Notes: generated by a model from the letters alone, not told the origin. A DNA stretch of 64,000 bases from Anopheles merus (GCF_017562075.2 NC_054082.1:59564906-59628905), one strand, 5' to 3'. Counted from the first letter of the stretch, positions 42,109 through 52,233 are shown. Numbers and translations are program-made.

Positions 42109-42400
42109 CAAAGCCGTAGCCCCGAAGGCCTCGACAGCGACACCGAAGGCCCCGACGTTAGCACCGAAGGCACCTACCGTGTCACCGAAGGCTCCGACTG
42201 TAGCACCGAAGGCTCCGACGGAAGCAAGCAGCGCACCGACAGCATCGACATCATCAGCACAGGGGAAGGAATACGAGTGCACTACGGCGCTTGTTGTACC
42301 TGTGTTCAAAATTCCTCGAGATCTCTCCCCCACACCTCCCGCTACCAATCCTGACCCTGATACTAAAGGTAAGCGCAGAAACATAGACGACACAGACAGT
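41745..42400. repeat. 328-bp direct tandem duplication within ORF1
   Basis: Positions 41745-42072 and 42073-42400 are identical as far as I can read, at a constant offset of 328. The duplicated unit spans the APKAP repeat region to the ACAGACAGT motif. 328 is not divisible by three, so the second copy is read in a different frame. Confidence 0.95.
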
Positions 42401-42632
42401 GACACGTCTAATGCATCGATCGAGGGAGTGTGGAACGGCGATAGCTTTACGAGAACACCTCAAATATTCTCACGTCGAACGCAGTTTAGACTCACGTATA
42501 ATCTGCCTTCGTCTTGAGAATACTACTACACTCTGTAACGTTTATGCTCCCTCTGGAAACCAGCGTTGGTCAGCGCGGGAGGAGTTTTTCAATCGCACCC
42601 TAGCGTACTATCTGCGAAAGGCATGTCAGCAT
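42400..42632 (+). pseudogene. LINE ORF2 endonuclease fragment, part 1
   Basis: Encodes IALREHLKYSHVERSLDSRI, ICLRLENTTTLCNVYAPSG and RWSAREEFFNRTLAYYLRKA, the central part of an APE-type endonuclease. It stops at the 8-bp target GTCAGCAT. The N-terminal catalytic strand is missing because ORF1 is fused directly to this piece. Confidence 0.75.
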
Positions 42633-43255
42633 CAGTGCTGCAAAATGTCATGAGTATCACGAGATTTTCACCAACGAAAATAATGAACATATCCGTGGTA
42701 GCTTGATGCTCATTGCTGATAGTCAATAAAAGTGCGTTATGACATGCTGAACACGACATGCGAATTCTTGAGTCCAACGCGATACTCTGACTGACGAGCT
42801 TAGCTTAATGCCGGCGCAAGCATAATCATGATTTTTTTTCTGGCTGTAAACAGTGCTGCCAAATGCCACTGTTTCAATCATTAACACTCATGACTGAAAC
42901 GAAGCTCAAATCAGATCACGTACACAACTGCGATGATCAGTGACTATACTGAAACAGTTGAAGAATCGATCACATGCTTGGTGACATTTAGTTTAGCACC
43001 CAACTTTTGATCACTCACTTGGTCACGACATTGTTGTCGGCGATAATCGCGACATTCTTGGAATATACTTGGCGCGTGGGCTCTAGCAACAAAATGAGCA
43101 TGCTTTCTCCCTCTATCTGTTTTGATTATCTGTCAGGTCAAACAGAGCGAGAAAACATTCTCTTTTTGTTTCTTGGAACCACTCGCACGCAATGATCCCG
43201 TGACCATCGCGATGATCACCGACTGAAAATGTCGCGACCAAGGTGGAATGTATAA

Positions 43256-46126
43256 TTGGTCTTGATAAAAATCGCTGACATTCGTATGGCAATCATTGAG
43301 TCCGAGTTCGATGTATTTGTATTGACGGAAACCTGGCTGGACGACACGATACCTTCATCGTTAATCATCGACGAGACATACAACTTGTACCGCTGTGATC
43401 GTAATTCGGCTAATAGTTCGCGCTCTCGTGGTGGAGGAGTGCTTATTGCCTGCTCTGCAAAACTCTCTTCATCGATCATCCCGCACACCTTTACATCGCT
43501 CGAGCTGTTATGGGTTCGCATTCGATTGCGTCACCACTCTTCTCTGTACGTCGGCGTAATCTACATACCCCCTGACCGGAGTGGCTCTGCATGTGTATTT
43601 GAATCGCTTCATGAGAGTGTGTCGATCCTTTTGGAGAGTATGAAGGCTGATGATCTCATGCTCCTTCTCGACGATTTTAACATGCCTTCTCTCTCGTGGA
43701 AAGCTGCACCGCCGCCCGATAAATTCTTTATCCCTTACAACGTGCTGTCTAATGGGGCTTGGCTTTTGGACGGGATGAATTTAAATGGGTTATACCAAAT
43801 ATCGGATGTAAAAAATTTCCGTGGGCGTCAATTAGATCTCGCCTTCGCCAACGATGCTACGGTTCGTAGTTGCACCAGTATTCTTGAGTCTCCTTATGCG
43901 CTTCTCACAATTGATCGTTATCACCCGGCAATGGAATTGTCCCTATCGATTCCCGATTCGATCCCGGTAATGACGCCTCGTGCTTCGTCTAATTTTTCAT
44001 TACACCGTTTCAACTTTAAACGAATGGATTTCTTCAACTTCAGCCAAATCATTGAAAGCACGGACTGGGCATTTATCGAAGAAATTAGTGATATCGATGT
44101 AGTAGTAAATAAGTTTACCGATATTGTTAATTCCTCCTTTCCCCTATGTTGTCCTCTCCTTTCTCCCTCTCCCTATCCTGCGTGGTCTAATCGAACCTTA
44201 AGAGCACTTAGAGCAGATAAAAATCGTAAACTACGTTTATATCGGCGACAACGTACTTCATATTGTTTACGTATATACAAATATGCAGCTAGTGCGTATC
44301 GCTCTTATAACCGGTGGCGTCACAACGCTTTCTTAATTAGGCTCCAAGATCGCTTCTCGATGCATCCGAGAGCTTTTTGGCGGTACTGTAATGCCAGGGT
44401 AAACCCTAATACTATTCCTTCCCTACTTTCCTTGGACGGCGAGTCTGCCAGTTCTCCCGATGACCAATGTAATTTATTTGCCAAACACTTCGCAAGCGTA
44501 TTCGTTGACCCAACTACTTGTCCCTTGTCTTTGTCGGATGGCCTCACCCATACACCATCAAATATCATTCCATCTTTTGATGTCGCAATAGATGAGGATG
44601 TTGTTGCTATGGCTATATCTAAGCTAAAGCTCTCTTTCTCTCCAGGTCCCGATGGTATTCCTTCATCTGTGATTAAAAAATGCGTATTGATTTTTGTCCC
44701 ATTACTGTATCGTTTATTTAGAAAGTCGTTAAATTCCGGTTCCTTTCCAATGTTATGGAAATGTGCATGGCTAGTGCCTGTACATAAGAAAGGCGAAAGA
44801 ACTAATGCCAAAAATTATCGCGGGGTGTCATTACTTTGTGCTTCGGCCAAGATTTTCGAATATGTTATTCACTTCTCATTCCTTAAGCGTGTAGTGCATT
44901 GTATTTCACCTCACCAGCATGGCTTCATGCCCAAACGATCGACCGCTTCTAATCTCATGTCCCTAGTTTCGTTCATTTTCAACAACATGGCTTCTGGTCG
45001 TCAAGTGGACACGATTTATACTGATTTCAAGGCAGCATTTGATAGCGTTCCTATCAATTTGTTATTGGCCAAATTTGCTAAACTGGGATTTAATGAATCT
45101 ATGGTCGCCTGGTTGAAGTCCTATCTAGTTGGAAGATCTTACCGAGTCCGTGTCGTAAATTGTCTATCAAACCGCTTTGTGGGCCTGTCTGGTGTTCCGC
45201 AAGGGAGCGTTTTAAGCCCTCTTTTGTTTGTCTTGTTTGTAAATGACTGTGTAAATGTGCTTCCCCCCGATGGTCTTCTTATGTATGCGGATGACCTAAA
45301 AATTTTCTTTCCTGTCTCTTCTTCTGAGGATTGTTGTGAACTTCAAAATGTACTATCCTCTTTCTCTGTTTGGTGTGAACATAATGGCTTGCGTCTTTGT
45401 CCACTAAAATGCAACACCATCTCGTTTGGTCGGTCCACCCGTAAGGTACTTTGGAACTACACGTTGAGAGATATTCCTATCAATCGTGTAACTTCCGTCA
45501 AAGATCTTGGCGTCTGGTTGGATGAAAAGCTTACGTTCAAAGATCATATCGACTTTGTCACAAGCAAAGCTTACCGTACTTTGGGCCTTATTACCCGTCT
45601 GTCTCATTTTATCCGTGATCCCTTGTGTCTCAAGTCTCTCTATTGTTGCTGGGTACGCCCCATTCTCGATTACGCTTGTGTGGTTTGGTCCCCCAATAAT
45701 GTGCAGGATATTGCTAGATTGGAAGGTGTTCAAGGCAAATTTACACGACTTGCCACGAAGCGTTTTCTTTCGGGTCATGATAATGCAGTAATCCCGTCTT
45801 ATCCACATCGTTGTCGACTCTTGGGTCTGGACTCGATAAAAACTCGCCACTCGCACTTGCAAGCTTGTTTCATTGCCAGCATCATCCTTAATGAGCTTGA
45901 TGTTCCTTATCTCTTATCTGCCATTTCCTTTTATGCCCCTTCCCGCCATCTTCGCAATAGGCCACCTCTCTATATTCCCACCCGGCTAACTCGATATGGG
46001 GAAAATGACCCATTCCTTAAAGCTCAGATTGCATTTAATTCATACTATCATTTGTTCGAGTTTAACACTCCTTTATCCCTCTTCCGTTCTCGTTTTCACT
46101 CTTCCTCATCCTTATCCTTTCCTTAG
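43256..46126 (+). CDS. LINE ORF2: endonuclease plus reverse transcriptase (956 codons, 5'-truncated)
   Basis: The frame stays open for 956 codons. The N-terminus enters the APE-like endonuclease late (IIESEFDVFVLTETWLDD, residues about 14-30, with the catalytic Glu of TETW). It continues with SRGGGVLIACS, LYVGVIYIPPDRSG and LLLDDFNMPSLSW (the usual GDFN reads DDFN). The reverse transcriptase has LSFSPGPDGIPSSVIKKC, NYRGVSLLCASAKIFEYV, HQHGFMPKRST, IYTDFKAAFDSVP, LSGVPQGSVLSPLLFVLFVN and LLMYADDLKIF near residue 680, then the thumb and a C-terminal CR1/Jockey-like tail (WVRPILDYACVVWSP). The usual first 25-30 endonuclease residues and ORF1 are missing, so no in-context start codon exists; the first ATG is internal. 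The open frame indicates a fairly recent insertion. Confidence 0.9.
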   Translation: MVLIKIADIRMAIIESEFDVFVLTETWLDDTIPSSLIIDETYNLYRCDRNSANSSRSRGGGVLIACSAKLSSSIIPHTFTSLELLWVRIRLRHHSSLYVGVIYIPPDRSGSACVFESLHESVSILLESMKADDLMLLLDDFNMPSLSWKAAPPPDKFFIPYNVLSNGAWLLDGMNLNGLYQISDVKNFRGRQLDLAFANDATVRSCTSILESPYALLTIDRYHPAMELSLSIPDSIPVMTPRASSNFSLHRFNFKRMDFFNFSQIIESTDWAFIEEISDIDVVVNKFTDIVNSSFPLCCPLLSPSPYPAWSNRTLRALRADKNRKLRLYRRQRTSYCLRIYKYAASAYRSYNRWRHNAFLIRLQDRFSMHPRAFWRYCNARVNPNTIPSLLSLDGESASSPDDQCNLFAKHFASVFVDPTTCPLSLSDGLTHTPSNIIPSFDVAIDEDVVAMAISKLKLSFSPGPDGIPSSVIKKCVLIFVPLLYRLFRKSLNSGSFPMLWKCAWLVPVHKKGERTNAKNYRGVSLLCASAKIFEYVIHFSFLKRVVHCISPHQHGFMPKRSTASNLMSLVSFIFNNMASGRQVDTIYTDFKAAFDSVPINLLLAKFAKLGFNESMVAWLKSYLVGRSYRVRVVNCLSNRFVGLSGVPQGSVLSPLLFVLFVNDCVNVLPPDGLLMYADDLKIFFPVSSSEDCCELQNVLSSFSVWCEHNGLRLCPLKCNTISFGRSTRKVLWNYTLRDIPINRVTSVKDLGVWLDEKLTFKDHIDFVTSKAYRTLGLITRLSHFIRDPLCLKSLYCCWVRPILDYACVVWSPNNVQDIARLEGVQGKFTRLATKRFLSGHDNAVIPSYPHRCRLLGLDSIKTRHSHLQACFIASIILNELDVPYLLSAISFYAPSRHLRNRPPLYIPTRLTRYGENDPFLKAQIAFNSYYHLFEFNTPLSLFRSRFHSSSSLSFP

Positions 46127-46170
46127 TAATTAAGAAACATTGTTAAGCCCTTGAGGCGGACATTTGTAGA

Positions 46171-46195
46171 AATAAATAAATAAATAAATAAATAA
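46171..46195. repeat. (AAAT)n 3' tail of the nested LINE
   Basis: Five to six AAAT units lie about 45 bp after the ORF stop, the normal position for a LINE 3' tail. Confidence 0.9.
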
Positions 46196-46504
46196 TGAGG
46201 TGTAGTTATAGCGCTTTTGGGGATCCCCCCCCCTGGGCTCCGATTTTGACAGATGGTTTTCCGCTTGTATATGTATTGATGGCATGTTTACATTTTGCAT
46301 GGTCAATATTTGGTGGAGATCAATTTGGGTGAATATTTTAGTTTATTAGAACACAGCCCGTGATTTAAAATGGAAATTTTCCTTCAGGAACTTGAAGCGT
46401 TCGCCAAACGCGGAAAACTAACTGTCAGTTTTCTTCGTCGATTCTTCTTCCACCTAGCTGTCAAAACGGGCTTATAACTTGACCTGATATCTTTACGGTC
46501 CTTG
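46196..46504. other. Extra sequence between the LINE tail and its target duplication
   Basis: About 309 bp. It has imperfect inverted ends, AGGTGTAGTTATAGCGC near 46198 and the complement of AGGTCAAGTTATAAGCCC near 46485, suggesting a MITE. About 18 bp remain after it before the GTCGCGACCAAG duplication. It could be a 3' transduction carried by the LINE, or a later MITE insertion. Confidence 0.5.
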
Positions 46505-46891
46505 GTCGCGACCAAGTGATTGAACACGAGTTGATTGCACACAATGTCACCAAGCATGCGATGGTCGCACCAACTGTTTGAGGCTCGCCTCTGATCTTCG
46601 CAGTAGAGCTCGTGACGCTGAGATGATTTTGTTTCAGCCGGATTTTGTCATGACTATGTCAGTGACATTTTGCAAAATTGATCACAGCAAAAAAAATCGT
46701 GATCGTGATCGTGATATAGTGACTGACCAAGCGATGGTCACAAACATGTCATGAGCATGTATTAGTCACACAAATCGTTCTGAGTATCACCTCTGATTAT
46801 CACAATTGAGTACGTAACGCTGATATGGATTTTGTTTCAGTAAGATTTTTTTATGACATTGATAGTGACATTTTGCAGCACTGGTCAGCAT

Positions 46892-47770
46892 GTCGTTCTT
46901 GCAGGGGATTTTAACTGTGTTTTGAATCAAAAGGACGCAACGGGTGAGAGAAATATCAGCCTTACTCTGAGGAACGCTGTAAACGGTATGGGGATGTGCG
47001 ATAGGTGGGAGGTTCTCAAAGGTGACTTTGTGGAGTATTCCCAAATCACACGCGGCTCGGGTTCTCGCATCAATCGATGCTACGTATCATCTACACTCAA
47101 GACACTTACGCACGACTGATTTACACGTACTAGCCTTTTCTGATCATAAAGCTCTGACGGTTCGAATTAGCCTTCCAGTAAACATTTGCCCAAGATCACG
47201 AAGCAATGAATACTGGCAGCTAAGGCCTCATATTTTAACACAGGAAAATATGCAGGAGTTCAGGTGTATGTGGGATGTATGGACAAGACAAAGAAGGAAT
47301 TTCAGCTGCTGGATGGATTGGTGGATTCAATTCGCCAAACCAAAAATTAAATCGTTTTTCCGCTGGAAGACGAATCAAAAATACTCCTCGTTTCGCTTGC
47401 GTAGGGACATGGGACATGTTTTAAAAAACTCTTACAACAACTATCTAACAAACCCTGTGGAGCTTAGCAACATTAACAGAGTCAAGGGTAAAATCCTGTC
47501 TCTTCAAAGACGCTTATCAGAAGAATACACACAAATTAACGAGACACGCGTTGCTGGCGAGAGTGTGTCTACGTTTCAACTTGAGGAACGCAGGCGAGCT
47601 CGTACCGTAATTGACAAACTTTTGTCTGAAGATGGCAGAGTAATTGATCAAGAAGGAGACATCAGACAACACATTCACACATACTACACACAACTATACT
47701 CTGACGAAGAATCCCGCTGCGTTAATTCGAACAGTTTCCTGCGCAGGAAATGGAGCAAAATCTGCGCTGG
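46892..47770 (+). pseudogene. LINE ORF2 endonuclease part 2 and pre-RT linker
   Basis: Continues part 1: VVLAGDFNCVLNQKDATGER (GDFN catalytic block), YSQITRGSGSRINRCYVSS, then a frameshift near 47110 into LHVLAFSDHKALTVRISLPV, which carries the final SDH endonuclease motif. A Trp/Arg-rich linker follows with RRARTVIDKLLSEDGRVIDQ and IRQHIHTYYTQLYSDEES, characteristic of L1/Tx1-type elements before the RT. The frame ends at 47774, and the RT is deleted. Confidence 0.8.
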
Positions 47771-47775
47771 CTAGC

Positions 47776-47863
47776 AAGGTTATTAGACTCTATACAGGTT
47801 ACGACAGAGCGTTTGAGAGGGTCACCATTATGGATACCTTGTTTACAATTTGTCTGTCAAAAT
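47776..47863. repeat. About 100-bp dispersed repeat, copy 2 (inverted)
   Basis: AAGGTTATTAGACTCTATAC ... TTTACAATTTGTCTGTCAAA, complementary to copies at 18431-18533 and 55024-55129. It sits exactly at the junction between the truncated LINE and the BEL element. Confidence 0.75.
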
Positions 47864-47989
47864 AGATGTTGGCCAGCTGTTGCTTGGCACGAGCAACATA
47901 AATAAGTTTACAGAAGACGAAAATACTGCTACAATTTTCCTTCATGCTAACTCGTTATATCAATTATATAACATGATTTCTATGTTGGA

Positions 47990-48200
47990 TTGGTTAATGC
48001 TGAATCAGTTTTGCTTACATGCCCTGGATATCGTCGGATTGTCTCATCAGTTTCAATTCTGATGAAGCTGGATTCGTCGACCATTCTGGCATGGGAGAAC
48101 CACTCAGCGCAACATAAAAAAGATAAGTACAAGGAATTAGTAGACTTTTTGCAAGATCGTGTACGAATATTAAAATCATCGCGCGAGTTTTCCAATAACG
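47990..48200 (+). pseudogene. BEL/Pao gag remnant
   Basis: Encodes SILMKLDSSTILAWENHSAQ and KKDKYKELVDFLQDRVRILK, the C-terminal BEL Gag block (L...T...WE....YxxLVxFLxxRxxxLE). A shift just downstream separates it from the zinc-knuckle/pol frame. Confidence 0.7.
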
Positions 48201-48260
48201 GTGATGGCAGTTTGAGAATGGTGGCCGGCAACAGAAGGGTCTCCGACCATAGGCCGAGAA

Positions 48261-50780
48261 TTGTGGGCAATGCTGCAACTGCAAGGAGAGCTTCGCCGAA
48301 TGTTTCAGCTCAACAGTGTGTTTTGGGGTTGTGCAGAACTTCACAATCTGCGCAATTGTCCTGCATTCTTGCGAAAGGACGTACAGCAACGCCGAGAAGT
48401 AGCCACCCGTGAGCGACTGTGTTGGAACTGCCTCAATCGCAGTCACCATGTGAAGGATTGTCGTTCCGCGTTTAAATGCACTACGTGCAACGCACGCCAT
48501 CACTCCTTGCTGCACGTAACGCCAATTGTCACAATGGCAGCGCAGTCGGATGATGAAGTGGTTTTACTGGAAACAGTCCAGCTACAACTGGTCGATGATC
48601 ACGGCAATAAACATACAGCACGAGCACTATTAGATTCCGGATCGATGTGCAACTTTATCTCCGAATCTATGGCCCATCGACTGTTGACACCGCTTTCCAA
48701 AGTAAGCATTGCTGTATCGGGTATAGGGCAAATCAAACAGCACGTGAAGGGTTCCATCACAGCGACCGTTCGATCGCTAGGAGAAGACTTCCATTCGTCA
48801 ATGGAATTTCTAGTGATCCAGACTCCGTCAGCTGAAATTCCAACCATTCCCTTAAACATTGCGAAATGGAACATCCCAAACGTACAGTTGGCAGACTCGT
48901 CTTTCCACGTTCCGGGAAATGTCGATGTTGTAATCGGTGGAAACACATTCTGGGAGATACATACTGGAAGGAAACAGTCATTGGGTAACGGAAGGCCATG
49001 GCTGATAGAAACTGCGTTTGGATGGTCGGTCTCGGGGAATACTTCCCAACTTGCTGGCCCCAATCTACGATTGTGTCACACGGCCGCCAACGAAGGTGCC
49101 ATCGAACGCTTGCTCCAGCGGTTTTGGGAGGCTGAGAGTATTATGGAAGGTCCTGCCTTGTCAATTGAGGAGGACATGTGTGAAAAACATTACGTAGCTA
49201 CTACGAGCCGTAATGCACAAGGTCGCTACATTGTGTCTTGTGAAAGGGAATATATTAAATTTATGAGAGAGTATGAGTCGTTGGGACACATGATCAAACT
49301 CACGGAACCCATTGATGACAACAAACCACATTGCTACATTCCTCATCACGCGGTAGTCAAAGAGACCAGTACAACCACCAAGGTGCGTGTTGTTTTTGAT
49401 GCATCCTGCAAAACAACATCTGGCTACTCGCTAAACGATACTCTGCTGATTGGTCCAACAGTGCAGGATGATCTGCTTACAATCATCCTACGCTTTCGAA
49501 AACACGCTGTCGCAATAGTGGCAGACGTAGAGAAAATGTACCGGCAGATTCGTCATTGTGAAAACGATCGAAATCTATTGCGCATACGTTACCGTGAATG
49601 TCCCTCCGATCCCATTTCCACGTTTGAGTTGCAAACGGTGACCTACGGTACCGCAACAGCACCATTTCTAGCCACTCGAACGCTACAACAAATCGCGCAC
49701 GACCACAAACAACAATACCCTTTGGCAGTCGACCCAGTGCTACATGACTTTTATGTGGATGATTTGTTGACTGGAGCAAATGATGTAGTAGAGGCCGTTG
49801 GAATGCGAACGCAAATTTCGCAAATGCTTGAATCGGCAGGTTTCCTCTTGAAGAAGTGGGCATCTAACGTCTCCGAAGCGCTTGAAGGAGTTCCGAGCGA
49901 CGATCTAGCGATCAAACCACTTCTAGACTGGCAAGAAGATCAAGCGATTTCAACATTGGGCTTGGTTTGGGAACCATCTAATGACATGCTACGGTTTAGA
50001 GTCGACCTTCCACCACCCGCTCAAGAGCTTACGCGAAGTTTGGTCCTGTCTTACACGGCCAGAATCTTCGATCCCCTGGGCCTACTAGGGCCAACGGTAA
50101 TACTTGCCAAAATGTTTCTGCAGCGATTATGGGGGTTGAAGCAAGGCGGTAAAACGCTTGATTGGGATCGAGCACTACCAAATGACCTGCAAGAGGAATG
50201 GAGAAAGCTGCACAATACATTGTACTCGCTACGCGAATTACGAGTGCCTCGATTTGTATCACAATCAGGCACAGAAGACCTGCAGCTACATGTATTCGCT
50301 GATGCTTCACAAGGAGCATATGGAGCATGCTGCTATGTACGAGCAGTATCCGCAAGAGGCATCCAGGTCAGATTACTAGCTGCCAAGCCCAAGGTGGTAG
50401 CGTTAGCAAACACAAACTCAATCGCCCGGTTGGAGTTGTGTGCAGCACGGCTAGCAGTGCACCTTTTTCAGAAGGTGGTTTCTGCACTCAAGGTGTCAGC
50501 TACGGCTATCTGTTGGACAGATTCGATGACAGTAATGCACTGGCTGAACTCATCACCGCGTCGCTGGAAACCATTTGTGGCCAACAGGGTGGCACAAATA
50601 CAGGAAGAAACGCGTATCTCCAGCTGGCGTCATGTTCCTGGAGTTGATAACCCGGCGGATGACATCTCGCGCGGGCTGAATCCGGAAGAATTGCTGCAGT
50701 GTACACGTTGGTGGCATGGGCCGAGTTGGTTGTCCTACGGACAAGAGAAGTCCCAGGTGACAACTGTTCTACATTTTTAG
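48261..50780 (+). CDS. BEL/Pao Pol: zinc knuckles, protease, reverse transcriptase, RNase H
   Basis: 839 open codons. Order by residue: FWGCAELHNLRNCPAFL and CWNCLNRSHHVKDCRS / CTTCNARHHSLLH (about 54-85, the BEL-specific knuckle set); aspartic protease ARALLDSGSMCNFIS (DSGS near 125); the DUF-like IGGNTFWEI and TAFGWSVSG region (about 225-255); RT with CYIPHHAVVKETSTTTKVRV, VFDASCKT, VADVEKMYRQI and DFYVDDLLTGA (YVDD near 498); and RNase H with LHVFADASQGAYGACCYVR, SIARLELCAARL, WTDSMTVMHWL and VPGVDNPADDISRG. The linker around residues 310-330 is shorter than usual (VATTSRNAQGRYIV joins SCEREYIKFMREY), indicating an internal in-frame deletion. The frame ends where the 50.8-kb insertion starts. 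Confidence 0.92.
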   Translation: MWAMLQLQGELRRMFQLNSVFWGCAELHNLRNCPAFLRKDVQQRREVATRERLCWNCLNRSHHVKDCRSAFKCTTCNARHHSLLHVTPIVTMAAQSDDEVVLLETVQLQLVDDHGNKHTARALLDSGSMCNFISESMAHRLLTPLSKVSIAVSGIGQIKQHVKGSITATVRSLGEDFHSSMEFLVIQTPSAEIPTIPLNIAKWNIPNVQLADSSFHVPGNVDVVIGGNTFWEIHTGRKQSLGNGRPWLIETAFGWSVSGNTSQLAGPNLRLCHTAANEGAIERLLQRFWEAESIMEGPALSIEEDMCEKHYVATTSRNAQGRYIVSCEREYIKFMREYESLGHMIKLTEPIDDNKPHCYIPHHAVVKETSTTTKVRVVFDASCKTTSGYSLNDTLLIGPTVQDDLLTIILRFRKHAVAIVADVEKMYRQIRHCENDRNLLRIRYRECPSDPISTFELQTVTYGTATAPFLATRTLQQIAHDHKQQYPLAVDPVLHDFYVDDLLTGANDVVEAVGMRTQISQMLESAGFLLKKWASNVSEALEGVPSDDLAIKPLLDWQEDQAISTLGLVWEPSNDMLRFRVDLPPPAQELTRSLVLSYTARIFDPLGLLGPTVILAKMFLQRLWGLKQGGKTLDWDRALPNDLQEEWRKLHNTLYSLRELRVPRFVSQSGTEDLQLHVFADASQGAYGACCYVRAVSARGIQVRLLAAKPKVVALANTNSIARLELCAARLAVHLFQKVVSALKVSATAICWTDSMTVMHWLNSSPRRWKPFVANRVAQIQEETRISSWRHVPGVDNPADDISRGLNPEELLQCTRWWHGPSWLSYGQEKSQVTTVLHF

Positions 50781-51290
50781 CTTAAACTCCTCGTGAACAG
50801 CTCGATTTAACCCATTGCCTCATATGAACTCTTGAAAACATGGGTGTGTGAGTGAACAACGATGTGTTGAAGCGTTGAAGTTTATGTCAGAACTTCGGTA
50901 GAAGCCGGACAAACAAGAAGCTTGCAGTTTCGTCCTTGGTGTTCAACAGCCAAAACACTGAGTAAAAAGAAATAAACGATCTATCCAGGAGCATCAGAAT
51001 AGCGGAGAAACGCTGGGAAAATAACAAAACAACGTGAAAGAGTGTTTTATAATAAACTTGTTGTTTAATATGGATTGAAAAGTACGCATGTTTTGTTTTG
51101 GGCCGGTAGCTTGTGCACAACGTGATGACAATTCTCAAAATGGCACCAGAAAAAATGCTTCACACTGACGTTTCAACTGTTATAATAAGCTTAAACTCTG
51201 CAATATCGCTTGCTCTTTAAGCCAATTTTAAGCCTGCTCTTTAAGCTTCCAGCAACTCGAAAAACGCTAACAATCTGCTCGAAAATGTCA
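50756..51290. mobile_element. About 0.5-kb insertion between BEL RNase H and integrase
   Basis: The BEL frame breaks after YGQEKSQ and resumes at WPHEQPAMKEGEADIEERL. The inserted DNA starts GTGACAACTGTTC and ends near GAAAATGTCAC (complementary GTGACA ends). It holds a repeated inner motif CAACTGTT...AGCTTAAACTC (near 50760 and 51174). A non-autonomous TIR element is likely; TSD not resolved. Confidence 0.55.
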
Positions 51291-51875
51291 CTTGGGGTGG
51301 CCCCATGAGCAACCGGCGATGAAGGAAGGGGAGGCTGACATCGAAGAGCGACTGGCAGTCTCACACATTGTCACTACATCTACGATGTGTGATTTTAGCA
51401 ACATACTGTTCGCCAAATACTCTAAGTATGGCAAGTTAAGGAGAGTTGTGGCTTTCTGCTTGCGGTTCATCACAACGCTTAGGGCAACCAAGGCATCATC
51501 GTGCAAGCGCGTTAAGGTAAAAGCGGACATCAAGACGTTACTGCACTCCGTTCCACCGCTTACAGCAGAGGAGCTACAACAAGCCGAGCTGCGTTTGTGC
51601 CAGCTAGCACAACAGGAGTCGTTCGCGGAAGAGCTGGTCGATCTACAACGAGGGAAGCAGGTTAGTGCGAGATCGAAGCTGAAGTGGTTGTCCCCATACA
51701 TCGACGCACAGGGTGTGTTAGGTGTCGGTGGTCGGCTAGGTAATGCCAACATCCCAGAGGCAACGAAGCATTCGACAGTCCTTGCAGCATCACATCGTCT
51801 GTCAGTGTTATTGGCAGAAAGGGTCCATCAGCAGGAGATGCACGCCGGACCACAAGCAATGTTAACCATACTGCG
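51291..51875 (+). pseudogene. BEL/Pao integrase, N-terminal zinc-binding part
   Basis: Encodes EERLAVSHIVTT, FAKYSKYGKLRRVVAF, the VPPLTAEELQQAELRLCQLA connector, SPYIDAQGVLGVGGRL and VLAASHRLSVLLAERVHQQE, then HAGPQAMLTILR. This is the usual BEL order leading to the HHCC domain. It is interrupted at ACTGCG by the solo LTR and resumes at 52239. Confidence 0.85.
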
Positions 51876-52233
51876 TGTGGAAGCGATAACAAGACCTTTG
51901 TATAGCGTGGATTTGAAATTATATTTATTTTAATTGATTCAAAATTATTCACACTTTTTTACAATTTTGGTCTTCACACTTTGATTAATAAATCGCTTCT
52001 GTTGCGCATGCCCTTATTTGGTCAAGATTTCTCGCGCGCTCCGCCGATTCCCGATCCTCGACCGGTGACCTGGCACACGAACCCTGACCGCTTAGAACGA
52101 TTGTTCTCTCTCTCTCGCCCGATCGTCTATCCTGCTCGCGTTTTATAGCAGTGGTGATCGATTGCGCTCAGATCGATTAACGCACCTCTGTTTATCCCAA
52201 CCTTTGTATTGTTTATATTTTGGCGTGTCAACA
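51876..52233. mobile_element. Solo LTR, family 2, inside the BEL integrase
   Basis: 358 bp, TGTGGAAGCGATAAC ... GGCGTGTCAACA (TG...CA), flanked by a perfect CTGCG duplication (51871-51875, 52234-52238). The BEL coding sequence is collinear across it. The AT-rich left part contains TTAATAAATC; the right part is CT-rich. It is unrelated to the family-1 solo LTRs. Confidence 0.92.

Larger units (their letters stand above)
43243..46504 (+). mobile_element. CR1/Loner/Jockey-group LINE nested in the hAT element
   Basis: Flanked by a 12-bp duplication GTCGCGACCAAG (43231-43242, 46505-46516). It is 5'-truncated inside the endonuclease, has one long ORF, then a short 3' UTR and an (AAAT)n tail near 46171-46195. 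About 310 bp of extra sequence lie between the tail and the right TSD. The clade is not certain: an APE endonuclease with LTETWLDD, RT with YADD, no RNase H and an AAAT tail suggest CR1/Loner/Jockey relatives. Confidence 0.85.
42633..46883. mobile_element. hAT-type non-autonomous element, copy 2 (with nested LINE)
   Basis: The ends CAGTGCTGCAAAATGTCATG and the complement of CAGTGCTGCAAAATGTC are flanked by a perfect 8-bp duplication GTCAGCAT (42625-42632, 46884-46891). The flanking LINE frame reads continuously once the element is ignored, which confirms the insertion. It is the same family as 11947-13934 in opposite orientation. About 3.26 kb of its length is the LINE at 43243-46504. Confidence 0.95.
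40640..47775 (+). mobile_element. L1/Tx1-like LINE, split by a hAT element and truncated at its 3' end
   Basis: 5' UTR-like segment (40640-41066, shared with 20280-20610), ORF1 (41067-42108, broken), the end of ORF1 fused by internal deletion to a mid-endonuclease part of ORF2 (about 42400-42632), the hAT insertion (42633-46883), then the rest of the endonuclease and pre-RT linker (46892-47770). The RT itself is absent: the sequence ends where the 100-bp repeat begins at 47776. No poly(A) end is preserved. Confidence 0.75.

Noticed and set aside
44320..45862. Antisense frames of 150-160 codons opposite the LINE ORF
   Set aside because: Shadows of the well-supported 956-codon reverse transcriptase frame.
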